Source: Mycobacterium branderi | Lineage (GTDB): Bacteria > Actinomycetota > Actinomycetes > Mycobacteriales > Mycobacteriaceae | NCBI RefSeq assembly: GCF_010728725.1 | Contig: NZ_AP022606.1 | Location: 3,596,001 to 3,660,000 of the forward strand | Length of the DNA stretch: 64,000 nucleotides | Direction of reading: 5' to 3' | Shown here: positions 24,822-33,170 of the stretch, piece after piece | How the letters are laid out: each line of letters starts with the position of its first letter | Numbering within the stretch: position 1 is the stretch's first letter | Program-made: the position numbers and the translations under genes | The notes under the pieces: generated by a model | The model's input: only the letters and a program-made list of their open reading frames with translations | Database searches by the model: none | What the model was told of the DNA's origin: nothing

Positions 24822-26609
24822 TCAGTTTTGCCGCAGGGCCACTACCTGATTGCTGTGGCCTGCCACGTAGACGGTGCCCATGTTGTCGACCGCCAGACCC
24901 CACGGGTTGTCGAGCCCGGTGAAGGGCAGTTCGATTTGCGTCGTAGATCCGACGGGAAGTTTCAGCGCGCGGTTGTTCTGGCTATCGGTGACATATACGG
25001 CGCCGTCGCTGTCGACTGTCACACCTCCGGGTTCCTTGAGGCCCGTCAAGGGGAGGGCCGCTTGGGTATTCGATCCCACCGGCAAGGCCAGCACGCGGTT
25101 GTTGCCGCCATCGGCCACGTAGACCGTTCCGCTGCTGTTCACGACCACACCAGTGGGAGCACTCAGTCCGGCGAAAGGCAGTACGGTTTGCCGCTTCGAG
25201 TCGATGTCAAGCGCCACCACCCGGTTCTTGTCGGTATCGGTGACATACACGATGCGGCTACTGGTCACGGTCACACCGGTCGGGTTGCCGAGATCGGTGA
25301 AGGGAAGTTCGGTTTGGGTGGTCGACCCGGCGGGAAGGACGACCACCCGCTTGTTGCCGGAGTCGGTGACATAGACGCTGCCGGTGTTGTCCGCCGTCAC
25401 ACCGGTCGGATAGTTCAGGCCCTCGAACGGTAGGACGTGCGCGGCACTCGCCCCCGCCGGCAATGCCAGCACCCGGTTGTGCGGGGTATCGGCGACATAC
25501 ACCGTGCCGCCGTAATCCACCGAAACCCCTTCGGGTTCCCGCAGACCGGTGAACGGCAGCGTCACCTGGTGGTAATCGCCGGCTCCCGCGCTGCGATGGC
25601 CGATGGCCAGGGCCGCGCCGGCGATGACCGCTGCGACGACGAGCGCGGCGGCTGTCGAGATCACGACGGTTTTACGGCGCCACCACGGCGGCGACGCTGC
25701 CTGCGGTGGCGGGGTCTGCCTTTGGTCGCGGCTGGCAATCCGCGGCTGTGTGGGAGCCGATGCGTGCGGCGAAGCGACGGGTGTGGTGATGGCCTCCCGG
25801 GCGGCGCGCGCCAGCTCCACGGCAGTGCCGAAGCGCGCGGCGGGGTCTTTGGCCATGCCCCGGGCGATGACCATGTCGAAGCCGCCAGGCAATCCGGGGT
25901 TGGTGGTCGACGGTCGCGGCGGGGGAGTTGTGACGTGGTTGGTGATTTGTTGCTCGAGGCGATCCCCCGGGAACGGGTAGCGCGCGGTCAGGCATTCGTA
26001 GAGCACGCAGGCCAGCGAATAGATGTCCGAACGGGCGTCGACGTGTCCGGCGCTGAACCGTTCCGGAGCCATGTAGTGGTAGGTGCCGATCACGTCGCCG
26101 GCCGCCGTCAACCCCAATTCGCCCGCGGCGCGGGCGATTCCGAAATCGATCAGATATGCGAAGTCGTCGTGGTCGAGCAAAATGTTGGAGGGCTTGACAT
26201 CCCGGTGCAGCAGCCCGACTTTGTGTGCGGCGTGCAAAGCCTTGGCGACCTGCTCGACGATGCGCACCGCGCGCTCCGGCGGCAGCGGGCCGCGGGCGAG
26301 GACGGACTGTAGGTCGGGGCCCTCGATCAGCCGCATGTCCACGAAGAGCCGTCCGTCGATTTCCCCGTGGGTGTGGATCGGGATGACATGTGGGCTGTTC
26401 AGTCGCGCCGCTGCATGGGCTTCCCGCCGAAACCGTTGTTGGAACACGCCGTCTTTGGACATCTCGGCGGGTAGGATCTTGAGCGCGACGATCCGATCGA
26501 TCGAAGTGTCGTGGGCCCGCCACACCTCGCCCATGCCGCCGCGGCCCAGCAATTCGATGAGCCGGTACTTTCCGAACGAGGTTCCCTGCAACGAAGCCCT
26601 CCACAGCAA
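24822..26609 (-). CDS. PknD-like Ser/Thr kinase with extracellular NHL beta-propeller
   Basis: 595 residues. Kinase domain 13-275: GRGGMG glycine loop, VALKIL catalytic Lys, LHRDVKPSN catalytic loop, DFG metal motif, GTYHYMAPE activation end. A Pro/Gln-rich juxtamembrane stretch leads to a single membrane helix (about 318-342), then six beta-propeller repeats of about 42 residues (each like GVTVDSDGAVYVTDSQNNRALKLPVGS). This is the PknD plan, in which the outside propeller senses a ligand and the kinase signals inside. The classical pknD lies elsewhere in H37Rv next to phosphate-transport genes, so this is probably an additional paralogue. Confidence 0.9.
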   Translation of the reverse strand: MLWRASLQGTSFGKYRLIELLGRGGMGEVWRAHDTSIDRIVALKILPAEMSKDGVFQQRFRREAHAAARLNSPHVIPIHTHGEIDGRLFVDMRLIEGPDLQSVLARGPLPPERAVRIVEQVAKALHAAHKVGLLHRDVKPSNILLDHDDFAYLIDFGIARAAGELGLTAAGDVIGTYHYMAPERFSAGHVDARSDIYSLACVLYECLTARYPFPGDRLEQQITNHVTTPPPRPSTTNPGLPGGFDMVIARGMAKDPAARFGTAVELARAAREAITTPVASPHASAPTQPRIASRDQRQTPPPQAASPPWWRRKTVVISTAAALVVAAVIAGAALAIGHRSAGAGDYHQVTLPFTGLREPEGVSVDYGGTVYVADTPHNRVLALPAGASAAHVLPFEGLNYPTGVTADNTGSVYVTDSGNKRVVVLPAGSTTQTELPFTDLGNPTGVTVTSSRIVYVTDTDKNRVVALDIDSKRQTVLPFAGLSAPTGVVVNSSGTVYVADGGNNRVLALPVGSNTQAALPLTGLKEPGGVTVDSDGAVYVTDSQNNRALKLPVGSTTQIELPFTGLDNPWGLAVDNMGTVYVAGHSNQVVALRQN

Positions 26610-26730
26610 CCTGCCAGCAACGTGCCAGCACCTTAGCGCGCCGCGAATAGCGGTCGCAGGCTTTTCCCCGCGCTACCGAGGCGGACGGCAACTCAGCCCG
26701 GACAAGGAGATTCGCCCGGCGCCGGCCGAA

Positions 26731-27501
26731 TTACGCGCCTGGTTCCTGGTCGTCGGCGGGTGGCGGTGGTGGCGGCGCCGGCGCGGGCACGGGCACGGAC
26801 GGCGGGCTCTGGCCCGGAGGCGGCGGTGGGCCCAAGTGATTTGCGGCGAACGCCGCCCCGCGGTCGATCATCGCCCCGTCGCCTGCGTAACTATCGTGCG
26901 CGGCGAAATTCATTCCGTCGGAGCAAACCGGGTCCTCGGGTGCGCACAATTTGATGGTCTTCGCCTGGTAGGCCGGGCCGATGACGACCGGCGGCTGGCC
27001 GAGGAAGTTCATGGCCCGGACGTTGGGCATGGCGAAAAGCACGACGGCGGCAACGTGGTCGGCGATCTTGGGGTCCAGCGGTTTCGGCACCGTCGCCGGG
27101 TCGACGCCGTCGGGCACCGAGGCCGACGTGACGAAGCCGGTCACTGCCGCGCCCTGCGAATAGCCGCCGAGCACCATCTTGGTGTTGGGACACGTGTTCG
27201 CCATCGAAACGACATGAGCGCCCGCGTCGCGAATACCGTCGAGCCCGGTCGCCCACTCCTCGCTGGCGGGGTAGTTGACGGGGTAGACGTCGAGCGACCT
27301 TGCGCCCAGTCGCGGGCGCAGCGAGTCGACGAATGCTTGGCCGGTCGGCCCGACACCGGGTGGCTCGCCGGTACCGCGGGCGAACACCACCTGCACGTCA
27401 GGGCACGGTTGGGCGGGTGCGGACGCAACGCCGAGGCTCGGCAGCGCTCCCGTCGATACGACTGCACCACAAAGGAATCGGGCGGTAAGACGTCCTCGCA
27501 T
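26731..27501 (-). CDS. Secreted cutinase-like serine esterase
   Basis: 256 residues from the ATG at 27501. A signal peptide (about 1-30, ending near ASAPAQ) precedes a cutinase fold: VVFARGTGEPPG, nucleophile loop GGYSQGAAV, and CAPEDPVCSDG with HDSY supplying Asp and His. Cys pairs expected in cutinases are present (PCPDV, NTCPN, LCAPEDPVC). The C-terminus adds a Pro-rich tail of about 35 residues. It hydrolyses lipid esters outside the cell. Position is compatible with the Rv2301 (cut2) region. Confidence 0.9.
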   Translation of the reverse strand: MRGRLTARFLCGAVVSTGALPSLGVASAPAQPCPDVQVVFARGTGEPPGVGPTGQAFVDSLRPRLGARSLDVYPVNYPASEEWATGLDGIRDAGAHVVSMANTCPNTKMVLGGYSQGAAVTGFVTSASVPDGVDPATVPKPLDPKIADHVAAVVLFAMPNVRAMNFLGQPPVVIGPAYQAKTIKLCAPEDPVCSDGMNFAAHDSYAGDGAMIDRGAAFAANHLGPPPPPGQSPPSVPVPAPAPPPPPPADDQEPGA

Positions 27502-27785
27502 GGCTCTTATGGTGCCATATTGCGTCGCAACGCCCTGCATCGAATCACCGTCGCACGCCCGCCATTTCTTCACCACGATTCAAAAGCTCGACGACACTGC
27601 CGCCCGAGCACAGGATCTGCGTCGAGCGCCCCGAAAGTGCACGTAGGCGTCCCGCGGCGGGTGCGTTTCAGCGGTGTGACGATTCGTGTCTTGCCCGTAA
27701 ATGATTCGGCGCCGCCATCACGCACCGGCGCTTGCTGAGCACTAAACCGGCGAAGGCAGAAATCTTCGTGACTGGGAGGACTTTC

Positions 27786-28310
27786 ATGACCGATGGTCTT
27801 GTCATCGACGCCGAGGGTCTTGACCGGCTGTCATGCAGCGCCAGGGCTGAGCCCGGCGCGGGCAAAAAGACCCTCAAAGCCAAGACGGTGTGTGAGGCCG
27901 GTTTCCGCAACCTGACGTACGTCCGCAACCTGTCGCCGGTGCTGGTTGGCGAGCCACCCGCGCTGCTGGGCGACGACTCGGCCCCCAATCCGTCGGAGAC
28001 CGCGTTGGCCGCGCTGGGTTCTTGCATCTCGGTCGGGTTGCTGGCCAACGCGACTCATCACGGCGTGACGCTGACGAAGATCGAAGTCGAGATGGAAGGT
28101 GACATCGACATCTCCGCGGTGTGGGGTGTCGGTGATACGCCCGACGACAAAATCCCCGGCTTCACCGAGGTTCGCTGCAAGGTCACCCTCGCCGGCGATA
28201 CCGACGAGAAAACGCTTCAACGGATTCACGACAACGCCATCACCTGGTCGCCCGTCGTGAACACCTTCCGGCGTCCTGTGATCGTCGAGTCGACGCTCGT
28301 CACCTCATGA
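27786..28310 (+). CDS. OsmC/Ohr-family protein
   Basis: 174 residues from the ATG at 27786, with GGGAGGA 5 bases upstream. A GDDSAPNPSETALAALGSCISVGLLANA segment contains the helix with the single reactive Cys of the OsmC fold (ALGSC). The second Cys expected at the end of the next helix in peroxidatic members is not seen, so peroxide reduction is uncertain. First gene of a five-gene overlapping operon; the 284-bp leader (27502-27785) shows no gene. Confidence 0.85.
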   Translation: MTDGLVIDAEGLDRLSCSARAEPGAGKKTLKAKTVCEAGFRNLTYVRNLSPVLVGEPPALLGDDSAPNPSETALAALGSCISVGLLANATHHGVTLTKIEVEMEGDIDISAVWGVGDTPDDKIPGFTEVRCKVTLAGDTDEKTLQRIHDNAITWSPVVNTFRRPVIVESTLVTS

Positions 28311-29383
28311 GAGCCCTGACAGTGACGGCCGACACCCCGGCAGGTGGCCTCGACAACGCGTTGCTTTCCGACATCGCTGCGCACGCCGCGGCCCTGGATC
28401 TGGGTGAGGAGAGCTCGCGGCGCAGTTTCGCGGCGCTCGGCGAGGCGGGGCTGCTCGGTCTGGGCGCCCCGGGCAACACCGATGGTCGGCTGCCTGCGAT
28501 GGCAGCGGTCATCGGCGAGATCGCCGCGGAGTGCATGAGCACGGCGTTCTCGGTGTGGGCGAACCGGATGGTGGTGGAATACCTGCTGACCGCTGAAACC
28601 GCTTACAGCACAACGGTAGTCCAGCCGTTATTGCGCGGCCAGGCCCTCGGTGTGACGGCCATGGCGTCCGCTTTCAAGGATGCGGCAGGCTGCGGAGCCC
28701 TTGAGCTGCGGGCGGCGTCGGTCGAGGGGGGATACGAACTGTACGGCCCGATCAGGTGGGCCAGCAACCTCTACCCCGACTCCTTGCTGGTGACCGCGGC
28801 GCGCGGCGAGAACGGCGAAAAGCTCGTCGCCGCACTGCCGCTCGACACACCGGGCATCACTGTGGGAGACCAGTTCGATCTGTTGGCGCTGGGCTGCACC
28901 GCGTCGTCGTATCTCAAGCTGAAGGGCGTCCGAATCGCGACTGAGCAAGTGCTGTCGACCGACTTCGCGGAATTCATCAGTACGGTTCGCCCCACCTTCC
29001 TGGTCCTGCAGTCCGCGATGTGCCTGGGGCTGGCCTCCACCGCCCTGCAGCAGGGCCGGCTCGGGTTGGCCGGGGTCAACTCGGTGTTCGCCGCCGAGGT
29101 CGACTCACTCGCCGGCAGGCTCGCGCTGGCCGAGACGACGCTGGCGAGTTTTGCCGCGGCGGTGGGGACTCCGAGTCAGCCGACGAAGAAGGACCTGCTT
29201 TCGCTTCGCCTCGACGCAGCCGAAATCGCCAGCGCCAGCGCGGCATTGGAGATCCGAACCGCTGGCGGCAAGGGATACGCCAGCAGGACTTCGGCAAGCC
29301 GACGCTACCGGGAAGCGGCCTTCATTCCGGTCCAGTCCCCGTCCGAGGCGCAGCTGCGATGGGAACTCGGCCGGTGCGCATGA
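28307..29383 (+). CDS. Acyl-CoA dehydrogenase-like flavoprotein
   Basis: 358 residues, starting inside the OsmC stop (ATGA). N-terminal helices, a beta region with GGYELYGPIRWASNLYPDS and a C-terminal helical bundle with IRTAGGKGYASRTSASRRYREA correspond to the acyl-CoA dehydrogenase fold; the last segment matches the C-terminal substrate/FAD region. The catalytic Glu is not obvious. Within this stress-type operon it may be a thiol- or flavin-linked oxidoreductase rather than a beta-oxidation enzyme. Confidence 0.78.
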   Translation: MRALTVTADTPAGGLDNALLSDIAAHAAALDLGEESSRRSFAALGEAGLLGLGAPGNTDGRLPAMAAVIGEIAAECMSTAFSVWANRMVVEYLLTAETAYSTTVVQPLLRGQALGVTAMASAFKDAAGCGALELRAASVEGGYELYGPIRWASNLYPDSLLVTAARGENGEKLVAALPLDTPGITVGDQFDLLALGCTASSYLKLKGVRIATEQVLSTDFAEFISTVRPTFLVLQSAMCLGLASTALQQGRLGLAGVNSVFAAEVDSLAGRLALAETTLASFAAAVGTPSQPTKKDLLSLRLDAAEIASASAALEIRTAGGKGYASRTSASRRYREAAFIPVQSPSEAQLRWELGRCA

Positions 29384-29997
29384 CGTCGGTGTCCGTGCCG
29401 CTCGACGGTACCGACCCGCACGTGGGCGGTATCCCGCTGGCCGACCTGGTGCGCGATTTTCACAAGCAGATGGTGAACTTCGCTCGCACTATGGTGGATT
29501 CACCCGCGGGTGCCGAAGAGGCCGTGCAGGAAGCGTGGTTGCAGATTCTGCAGTCGGCGCATTCGTTCGAGGGCCGCTCCTCGGTGGCGACGTGGCTGTT
29601 CGCCGTCGTGAAAAACACCGCGTCGCGGCACCGTCGCCATGAATCACGGATCCGCAAGCACGAGCTGCTGGCTCAGGAAGCCGCCGATCCGCTGAGCGGG
29701 CGGATGCATCCGCCCGGGCATCCCGATGCCGGCCACTGGAGCGTCCCGCCGTCGAGGCGGTTCTTGCCCGAGGACGAGACCGTGACCCGAGAGCTGGTGG
29801 GTCAGGTGCGCGCTGCTGTGGCGGCATTGCCTGCGCGGCAACGCCAACTCGTGATTCTCCGCGATCTCGTCGGGATGACGCCCGACGAGGCCGCCGAGAT
29901 TCTGGAAGTGTCCGGGCCGGCGCAGCGCGCTCTGCTGTATCGCGCTCGCGGAAACCTGCGCAACGAACTGGAGAGGCGCTATCTGGAATGCCCGTGA
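29380..29997 (+). CDS. ECF-type RNA polymerase sigma factor
   Basis: 205 residues from the ATG at 29380, overlapping the previous stop. Region 2 (about 20-90: FHKQMVNFARTMVDSPAGAEEAVQEAWLQILQ...FEGRSSVATWLFAVVKNTASRHRR) and region 4 (about 145-200: VAALPARQRQLVILRDLVGMTPDEAAEILEVS) are clear, joined by a 50-residue Pro/His-rich linker. Encoded immediately before a zinc-type anti-sigma factor, so it is released on a redox or envelope signal. It probably transcribes its own operon. Confidence 0.92.
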   Translation: MTSVSVPLDGTDPHVGGIPLADLVRDFHKQMVNFARTMVDSPAGAEEAVQEAWLQILQSAHSFEGRSSVATWLFAVVKNTASRHRRHESRIRKHELLAQEAADPLSGRMHPPGHPDAGHWSVPPSRRFLPEDETVTRELVGQVRAAVAALPARQRQLVILRDLVGMTPDEAAEILEVSGPAQRALLYRARGNLRNELERRYLECP

Positions 29998-30254
29998 ACC
30001 AAGACCACCTCGTGCCCGCGATCGACTGCACCGACTTCGTCCTGCTCGTCGAGGACCTTCTCGACGCAGAGCCGGATCGGTGGGCGGCAGTCGTGACCAA
30101 GCATCTTCGGGATTGCCCGCCCTGCCTGATTTACCTGCAGCAGATGCGTGATCTGCGGATTCTGCTCAACCACGTCTTCGACGGGGAAAAACTCAGCGAC
30201 GAGCACATCGGCGGAGTCCTCAACGCGCTCACCGGGTTCCGAGAGGTGCGCTGA
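29988..30254 (+). CDS. Zinc-binding anti-sigma factor (ZAS-like)
   Basis: 88 residues, overlapping the sigma gene by 10 bases. The H-x3-C-x2-C motif at VTKHLRDCPPCLIYLQQM binds zinc in the ZAS family; oxidation of the cysteines releases the sigma factor. No membrane segment, so it acts in the cytoplasm on the upstream sigma factor. Confidence 0.85.
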   Translation: MPVNQDHLVPAIDCTDFVLLVEDLLDAEPDRWAAVVTKHLRDCPPCLIYLQQMRDLRILLNHVFDGEKLSDEHIGGVLNALTGFREVR

Positions 30255-31138
30255 TGTCACAAATCGTTTCGTTGCCAGAAGACTTCCGCGCACCTGCGCA
30301 GGCGCCCAGCCTCCGCCCGACGGACGATCCGTTCGAGCTCTTGAGTGTCGGCGCCATGGTGCGCCGAGTCGCCGACATGGCGGTCGACAAGGCATCTCAC
30401 CCATGGGCGTTCCTGGTTCGTTCTCTGGTCGGCGGCGCGATGGTTGCATTCGGGGTGCTGCTGTCGCTTGTGGTCAGCACGGGAGTCAAAACGCCTGGGG
30501 TGGCGAGCCTATTGATGGGTCTGGCATTCGGTATGTCGTTCGCGCTGATTTTGGTGTCCGGCATGTCGCTGATCACCGCCGACATGTCCGCTGGGCTGCT
30601 GGCGGTGCTGCAGCGGCGAATGAGCGTCGTTGCCTACGGCCGACTCATCCTGATCGGCTTGGCGGGCAACACCATTGGCGTGCTGGTGTTCGCGACCATT
30701 TGTGCGGCGGCGGGCGGCCCTTACTTGGGCGGATTCGCCGAGCGGGCCGCAGCTGTCGGTGTGCAGAAGGCCGGTCAGCCGTTTGGGACCGCACTTCTGC
30801 TCGCCGTGTTGTGCACATGGTTCCTGCAGACCTCGATGTGCCTGTTCTTCAAGGCGCGAAGCGACGTCGCGCGCATGGGCTTCGCGTTCTACGGGCCGTT
30901 CGCGTTCGTGATCGGCGGCACCCAACACGTCATCGCCAACGTCGGGTTCATCGGACTGCCGTTGCTGCTATCGGCTTTCCACGGCACGGCGCCGCACACC
31001 GTGATCGGTTGGGGTTTCGGCAGTCACGGTCTCGCCACAAACCTGTGCGTCACCACCCTCGGCAACCTCATCGGCGGCACGGTCTTTGTTGCCGTGCCCT
31101 TTCAGCTCGTGGCCTGGCTGCAGCAGCCGGCACGTTAA
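30254..31138 (+). CDS. Formate/nitrite transporter (FNT) family channel
   Basis: 294 residues with six hydrophobic helices, beginning one base inside the anti-sigma stop. [12 protein letters not shown] contains the central His of FNT channels, and [21 protein letters not shown] matches the terminal FNT signature. These channels conduct formate, nitrite or related weak acids. Last gene of the operon; its stop codon overlaps the stop of the convergent gene (shared TTAA). The cargo could be nitrite, linking the operon to nitrosative or redox stress. Confidence 0.88.
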   Translation: MSQIVSLPEDFRAPAQAPSLRPTDDPFELLSVGAMVRRVADMAVDKASHPWAFLVRSLVGGAMVAFGVLLSLVVSTGVKTPGVASLLMGLAFGMSFALILVSGMSLITADMSAGLLAVLQRRMSVVAYGRLILIGLAGNTIGVLVFATICAAAGGPYLGGFAERAAAVGVQKAGQPFGTALLLAVLCTWFLQTSMCLFFKARSDVARMGFAFYGPFAFVIGGTQHVIANVGFIGLPLLLSAFHGTAPHTVIGWGFGSHGLATNLCVTTLGNLIGGTVFVAVPFQLVAWLQQPAR

Positions 31139-31533
31139 GAGCCGCCTTGGCGGGCGAGTCGCTGGTCGTGGATCTTGACCAGTTCACGGAATCCGATCCG
31201 GTGGTACTGCGGAACCGGCTGCACTCCCCATTTGTCCCGCGCGGTGTGCTGGCCGGCGGCTTCGGGCGCGCCGCCGAACGGCGCACCGGACAGCGGGTAG
31301 GGGTACTTGCATTCCAGCGTGTCGTCGGAGTAGCGGACCTTCATCAGCTCGCTGCAGATGTCGCGCAGTGGCAGTGTCGGCCAGCCGTAGTAGACGGCCA
31401 TGAACGGAAGAGTGAAGGCGCCTTCGATGACCAGAGCGACCAGGCACACGAACACGCCACGTTTGAGCCACTTGTGCATGCGCGCGAAAGTCGGTGTGGT
31501 GCCCAGCGGAAGGTTTTCTGACGACGTAGTCAC
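31135..31533 (-). CDS. Single-pass membrane protein of the NorQ/NorD module
   Basis: 132 residues. A short cytoplasmic N-terminus is followed by one membrane helix (about 24-48, [24 protein letters not shown]), then an exported domain with two cysteines ([17 protein letters not shown]) and a [20 protein letters not shown] tail. No family recognised. It lies 13 bases after the polytopic membrane protein gene, suggesting it is a partner subunit. Confidence 0.72.
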   Translation of the reverse strand: MTTSSENLPLGTTPTFARMHKWLKRGVFVCLVALVIEGAFTLPFMAVYYGWPTLPLRDICSELMKVRYSDDTLECKYPYPLSGAPFGGAPEAAGQHTARDKWGVQPVPQYHRIGFRELVKIHDQRLARQGGS

Positions 31534-31546
31534 GGCAACGCTCCTT

Positions 31547-32245
31547 CTAGTCGGAGAAGATTTCTCGGTTCACGGTGTGCAGGTAGGGGATGGCCAGGAA
31601 CGGCGTGATGTAGAAGATGTCGTAGAGCCACCAGCCGACGACCGGGAACACGACTCCGGCGTAGCGCACGTCGGCGTACATGGTCATGTTGAACACGTAG
31701 CCGATCCAGATCACCACGCCCATCCAGCAGGTGATGATCAACCACTGATGGCCCCACCGCTTCATCTGTAGAAAGCCGATCGCGGCTGCCATCCGCATGC
31801 TGAACACGGTGAGGATGAGCCCGACCTCCCAAGCCTTTTCACCGGGTCCGGCCGCGCCACCGATCCACAATTCGTTGTAGTGCCAGAAGTAGCCGGCGTC
31901 GAACATGTTGCCCCACCCGGTCATCAGCACCCGATCGATCAGCGTGTGGTTGGCGACGAGGTCCAGCGACCAGCCCAGGCTGTTGAGGGCGCTGTCGATC
32001 AGGACCAGATAGCCGATCAGGGTGACGATCATCGGCCGAACCGACAGCCCGGCGCGTTGGGCCTGCCGCTGCAGCCACACCCCGCGCAGGAAAACGGGCA
32101 AACCGACCAGGCCCAGGGCCCAGGTTCCCATCAGCACGGTTCCGGCGATCAGCCACTTGTCGGCGTGCCGCTGGGCGGCGCGGCTCTCCTCGTGATGCTG
32201 GTCGTAGCTGCTCTCCGAACTTCCGCGCAGCACAGGCACATTCAT
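31547..32245 (-). CDS. Polytopic membrane protein, AveC-like (copy A)
   Basis: 232 residues from the ATG at 32245, which overlaps the 42-codon gene by ATGA. About six hydrophobic helices. Loops hold [26 protein letters not shown] and TMYADVRY, with His, Glu, Asp and Trp that could bind metal or substrate. The closest annotation I can recall for this type is spirocyclase AveC-like, but the resemblance is weak and says little about chemistry. The copy at 35559-36329 is nearly identical over the last 190 residues. The NorQ/NorD neighbours suggest it may be the membrane metalloenzyme they activate. Confidence 0.78.
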   Translation of the reverse strand: MNVPVLRGSSESSYDQHHEESRAAQRHADKWLIAGTVLMGTWALGLVGLPVFLRGVWLQRQAQRAGLSVRPMIVTLIGYLVLIDSALNSLGWSLDLVANHTLIDRVLMTGWGNMFDAGYFWHYNELWIGGAAGPGEKAWEVGLILTVFSMRMAAAIGFLQMKRWGHQWLIITCWMGVVIWIGYVFNMTMYADVRYAGVVFPVVGWWLYDIFYITPFLAIPYLHTVNREIFSD

Positions 32246-32370
32246 AGGTGCCACCAGCCGCGCGCAAACGACATGTACAGCTGGACGGCGAACATCAGCA
32301 GCAGGTAGCCGTAGATGAAGATCTGGAAGACGATCATGGCCCGCTTGCGTCGCTGGTCTTGTTCGTTCAT
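32242..32370 (-). CDS. 42-residue single-helix membrane microprotein
   Basis: Too short for usual gene calling. The frame starts MNEQDQRRKRAMIVFQIF and ends ARGWWHL. A basic cytoplasmic start precedes one membrane helix (about 13-33) and an aromatic end. GAAGGGA lies 9 bases before the ATG at 32370, and the stop overlaps the start of the next gene by ATGA, strong evidence of translation. Probably a small subunit of the membrane complex. Confidence 0.75.
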   Translation of the reverse strand: MNEQDQRRKRAMIVFQIFIYGYLLLMFAVQLYMSFARGWWHL

Positions 32371-32387
32371 CAGGTGCCGCTCCCTTC

Positions 32388-33170
32388 TCAAAGTGATTGC
32401 GCGTCAAGCAGGCTGGCGGCCGCGACCTCGCGCAGCCCGTCGGTGATCGCGCCGTCGTTGCTCAGCGGCGCCAGGATGCACGCCTGGGCGGCTTCCATTT
32501 CGGTTGCGCCGGAGGCGATCAGTTGCGCCGCGGTGACCAGGACCCTGGTCGACGGCGGCTCGAAGTGGAACACGTCGTCGGCGGTGCGGATGCTGGTTGC
32601 GCAGCCGACCAGCCGGCGGGCGACCGCCATATCGATGCCCGATTCGGTGACCAGTACCTCGGCTTCCCGCTCGGGTGGCAGGTAGTTCATCGCGATTGTG
32701 ACAAACCGTTGCCGCAACGAGGGTTTCAGTTCCTTGAGCGAGCTGCGGTAGGCCGGGTTGTAGGAGCAGACCAGCATGAACGAATCGGGCGCGTGGATCA
32801 CCGTGCCGGCGCGGTCCAGGTACAAGCAGCGACGATGATCGGTGAGCGAGTGCAGGATGGCCAGCGAGTCGTGACGCGCTTCGACCACCTCGTCGAGGTA
32901 ACAGATTGCGCCGTCCTTGACCGCCCTGGTCAGGGGCCCGTCGGTCCAGGCGACGTCGCCGCCGGTGACCAGGAACCGGCCGACCAGATCGGAACTGGTC
33001 AGGTCGTCGTGGCAGCTGATCGTCACGACCGGGCGCTCCAGCAGCCCGCCCATGTGTTCGACGAGCCGGGTTTTGCCGCAACCCGTTGGGCCGGTGAGCA
33101 TTACCGGCAGCCGCCGCTCGAATGCCCGCTCGAACAATGCGACTTCGTTGCCGGTGGCGTAGTAGTTCAT
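32388..33170 (-). CDS. norQ: NorQ/CbbQ-type MoxR AAA+ ATPase
   Basis: 260 residues. Walker A GPTGCGKT at 27-34, Walker B ICYLDEVVEA, and the VCSYNPAYRSSLKELKPSLRQRF sensor-1/arginine segment match the CbbQ/NirQ/NorQ branch of MoxR ATPases. With a vWA partner (NorD/CbbO) these remodel metalloenzymes to insert or restore their metal centre. The start overlaps the NorD stop by 4 bases. Neither norCB nor Rubisco genes are in the window, so the target is something else, likely the membrane proteins next door. The symbol reflects family only. Confidence 0.87.
   Translation of the reverse strand: MNYYATGNEVALFERAFERRLPVMLTGPTGCGKTRLVEHMGGLLERPVVTISCHDDLTSSDLVGRFLVTGGDVAWTDGPLTRAVKDGAICYLDEVVEARHDSLAILHSLTDHRRCLYLDRAGTVIHAPDSFMLVCSYNPAYRSSLKELKPSLRQRFVTIAMNYLPPEREAEVLVTESGIDMAVARRLVGCATSIRTADDVFHFEPPSTRVLVTAAQLIASGATEMEAAQACILAPLSNDGAITDGLREVAAASLLDAQSL

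Noticed and set aside
24830..25570. Regularly repeated DNA that might be a CRISPR or satellite array
   Set aside because: The period of about 126 bases corresponds to the NHL blades of the kinase; repeats are degenerate and coding.
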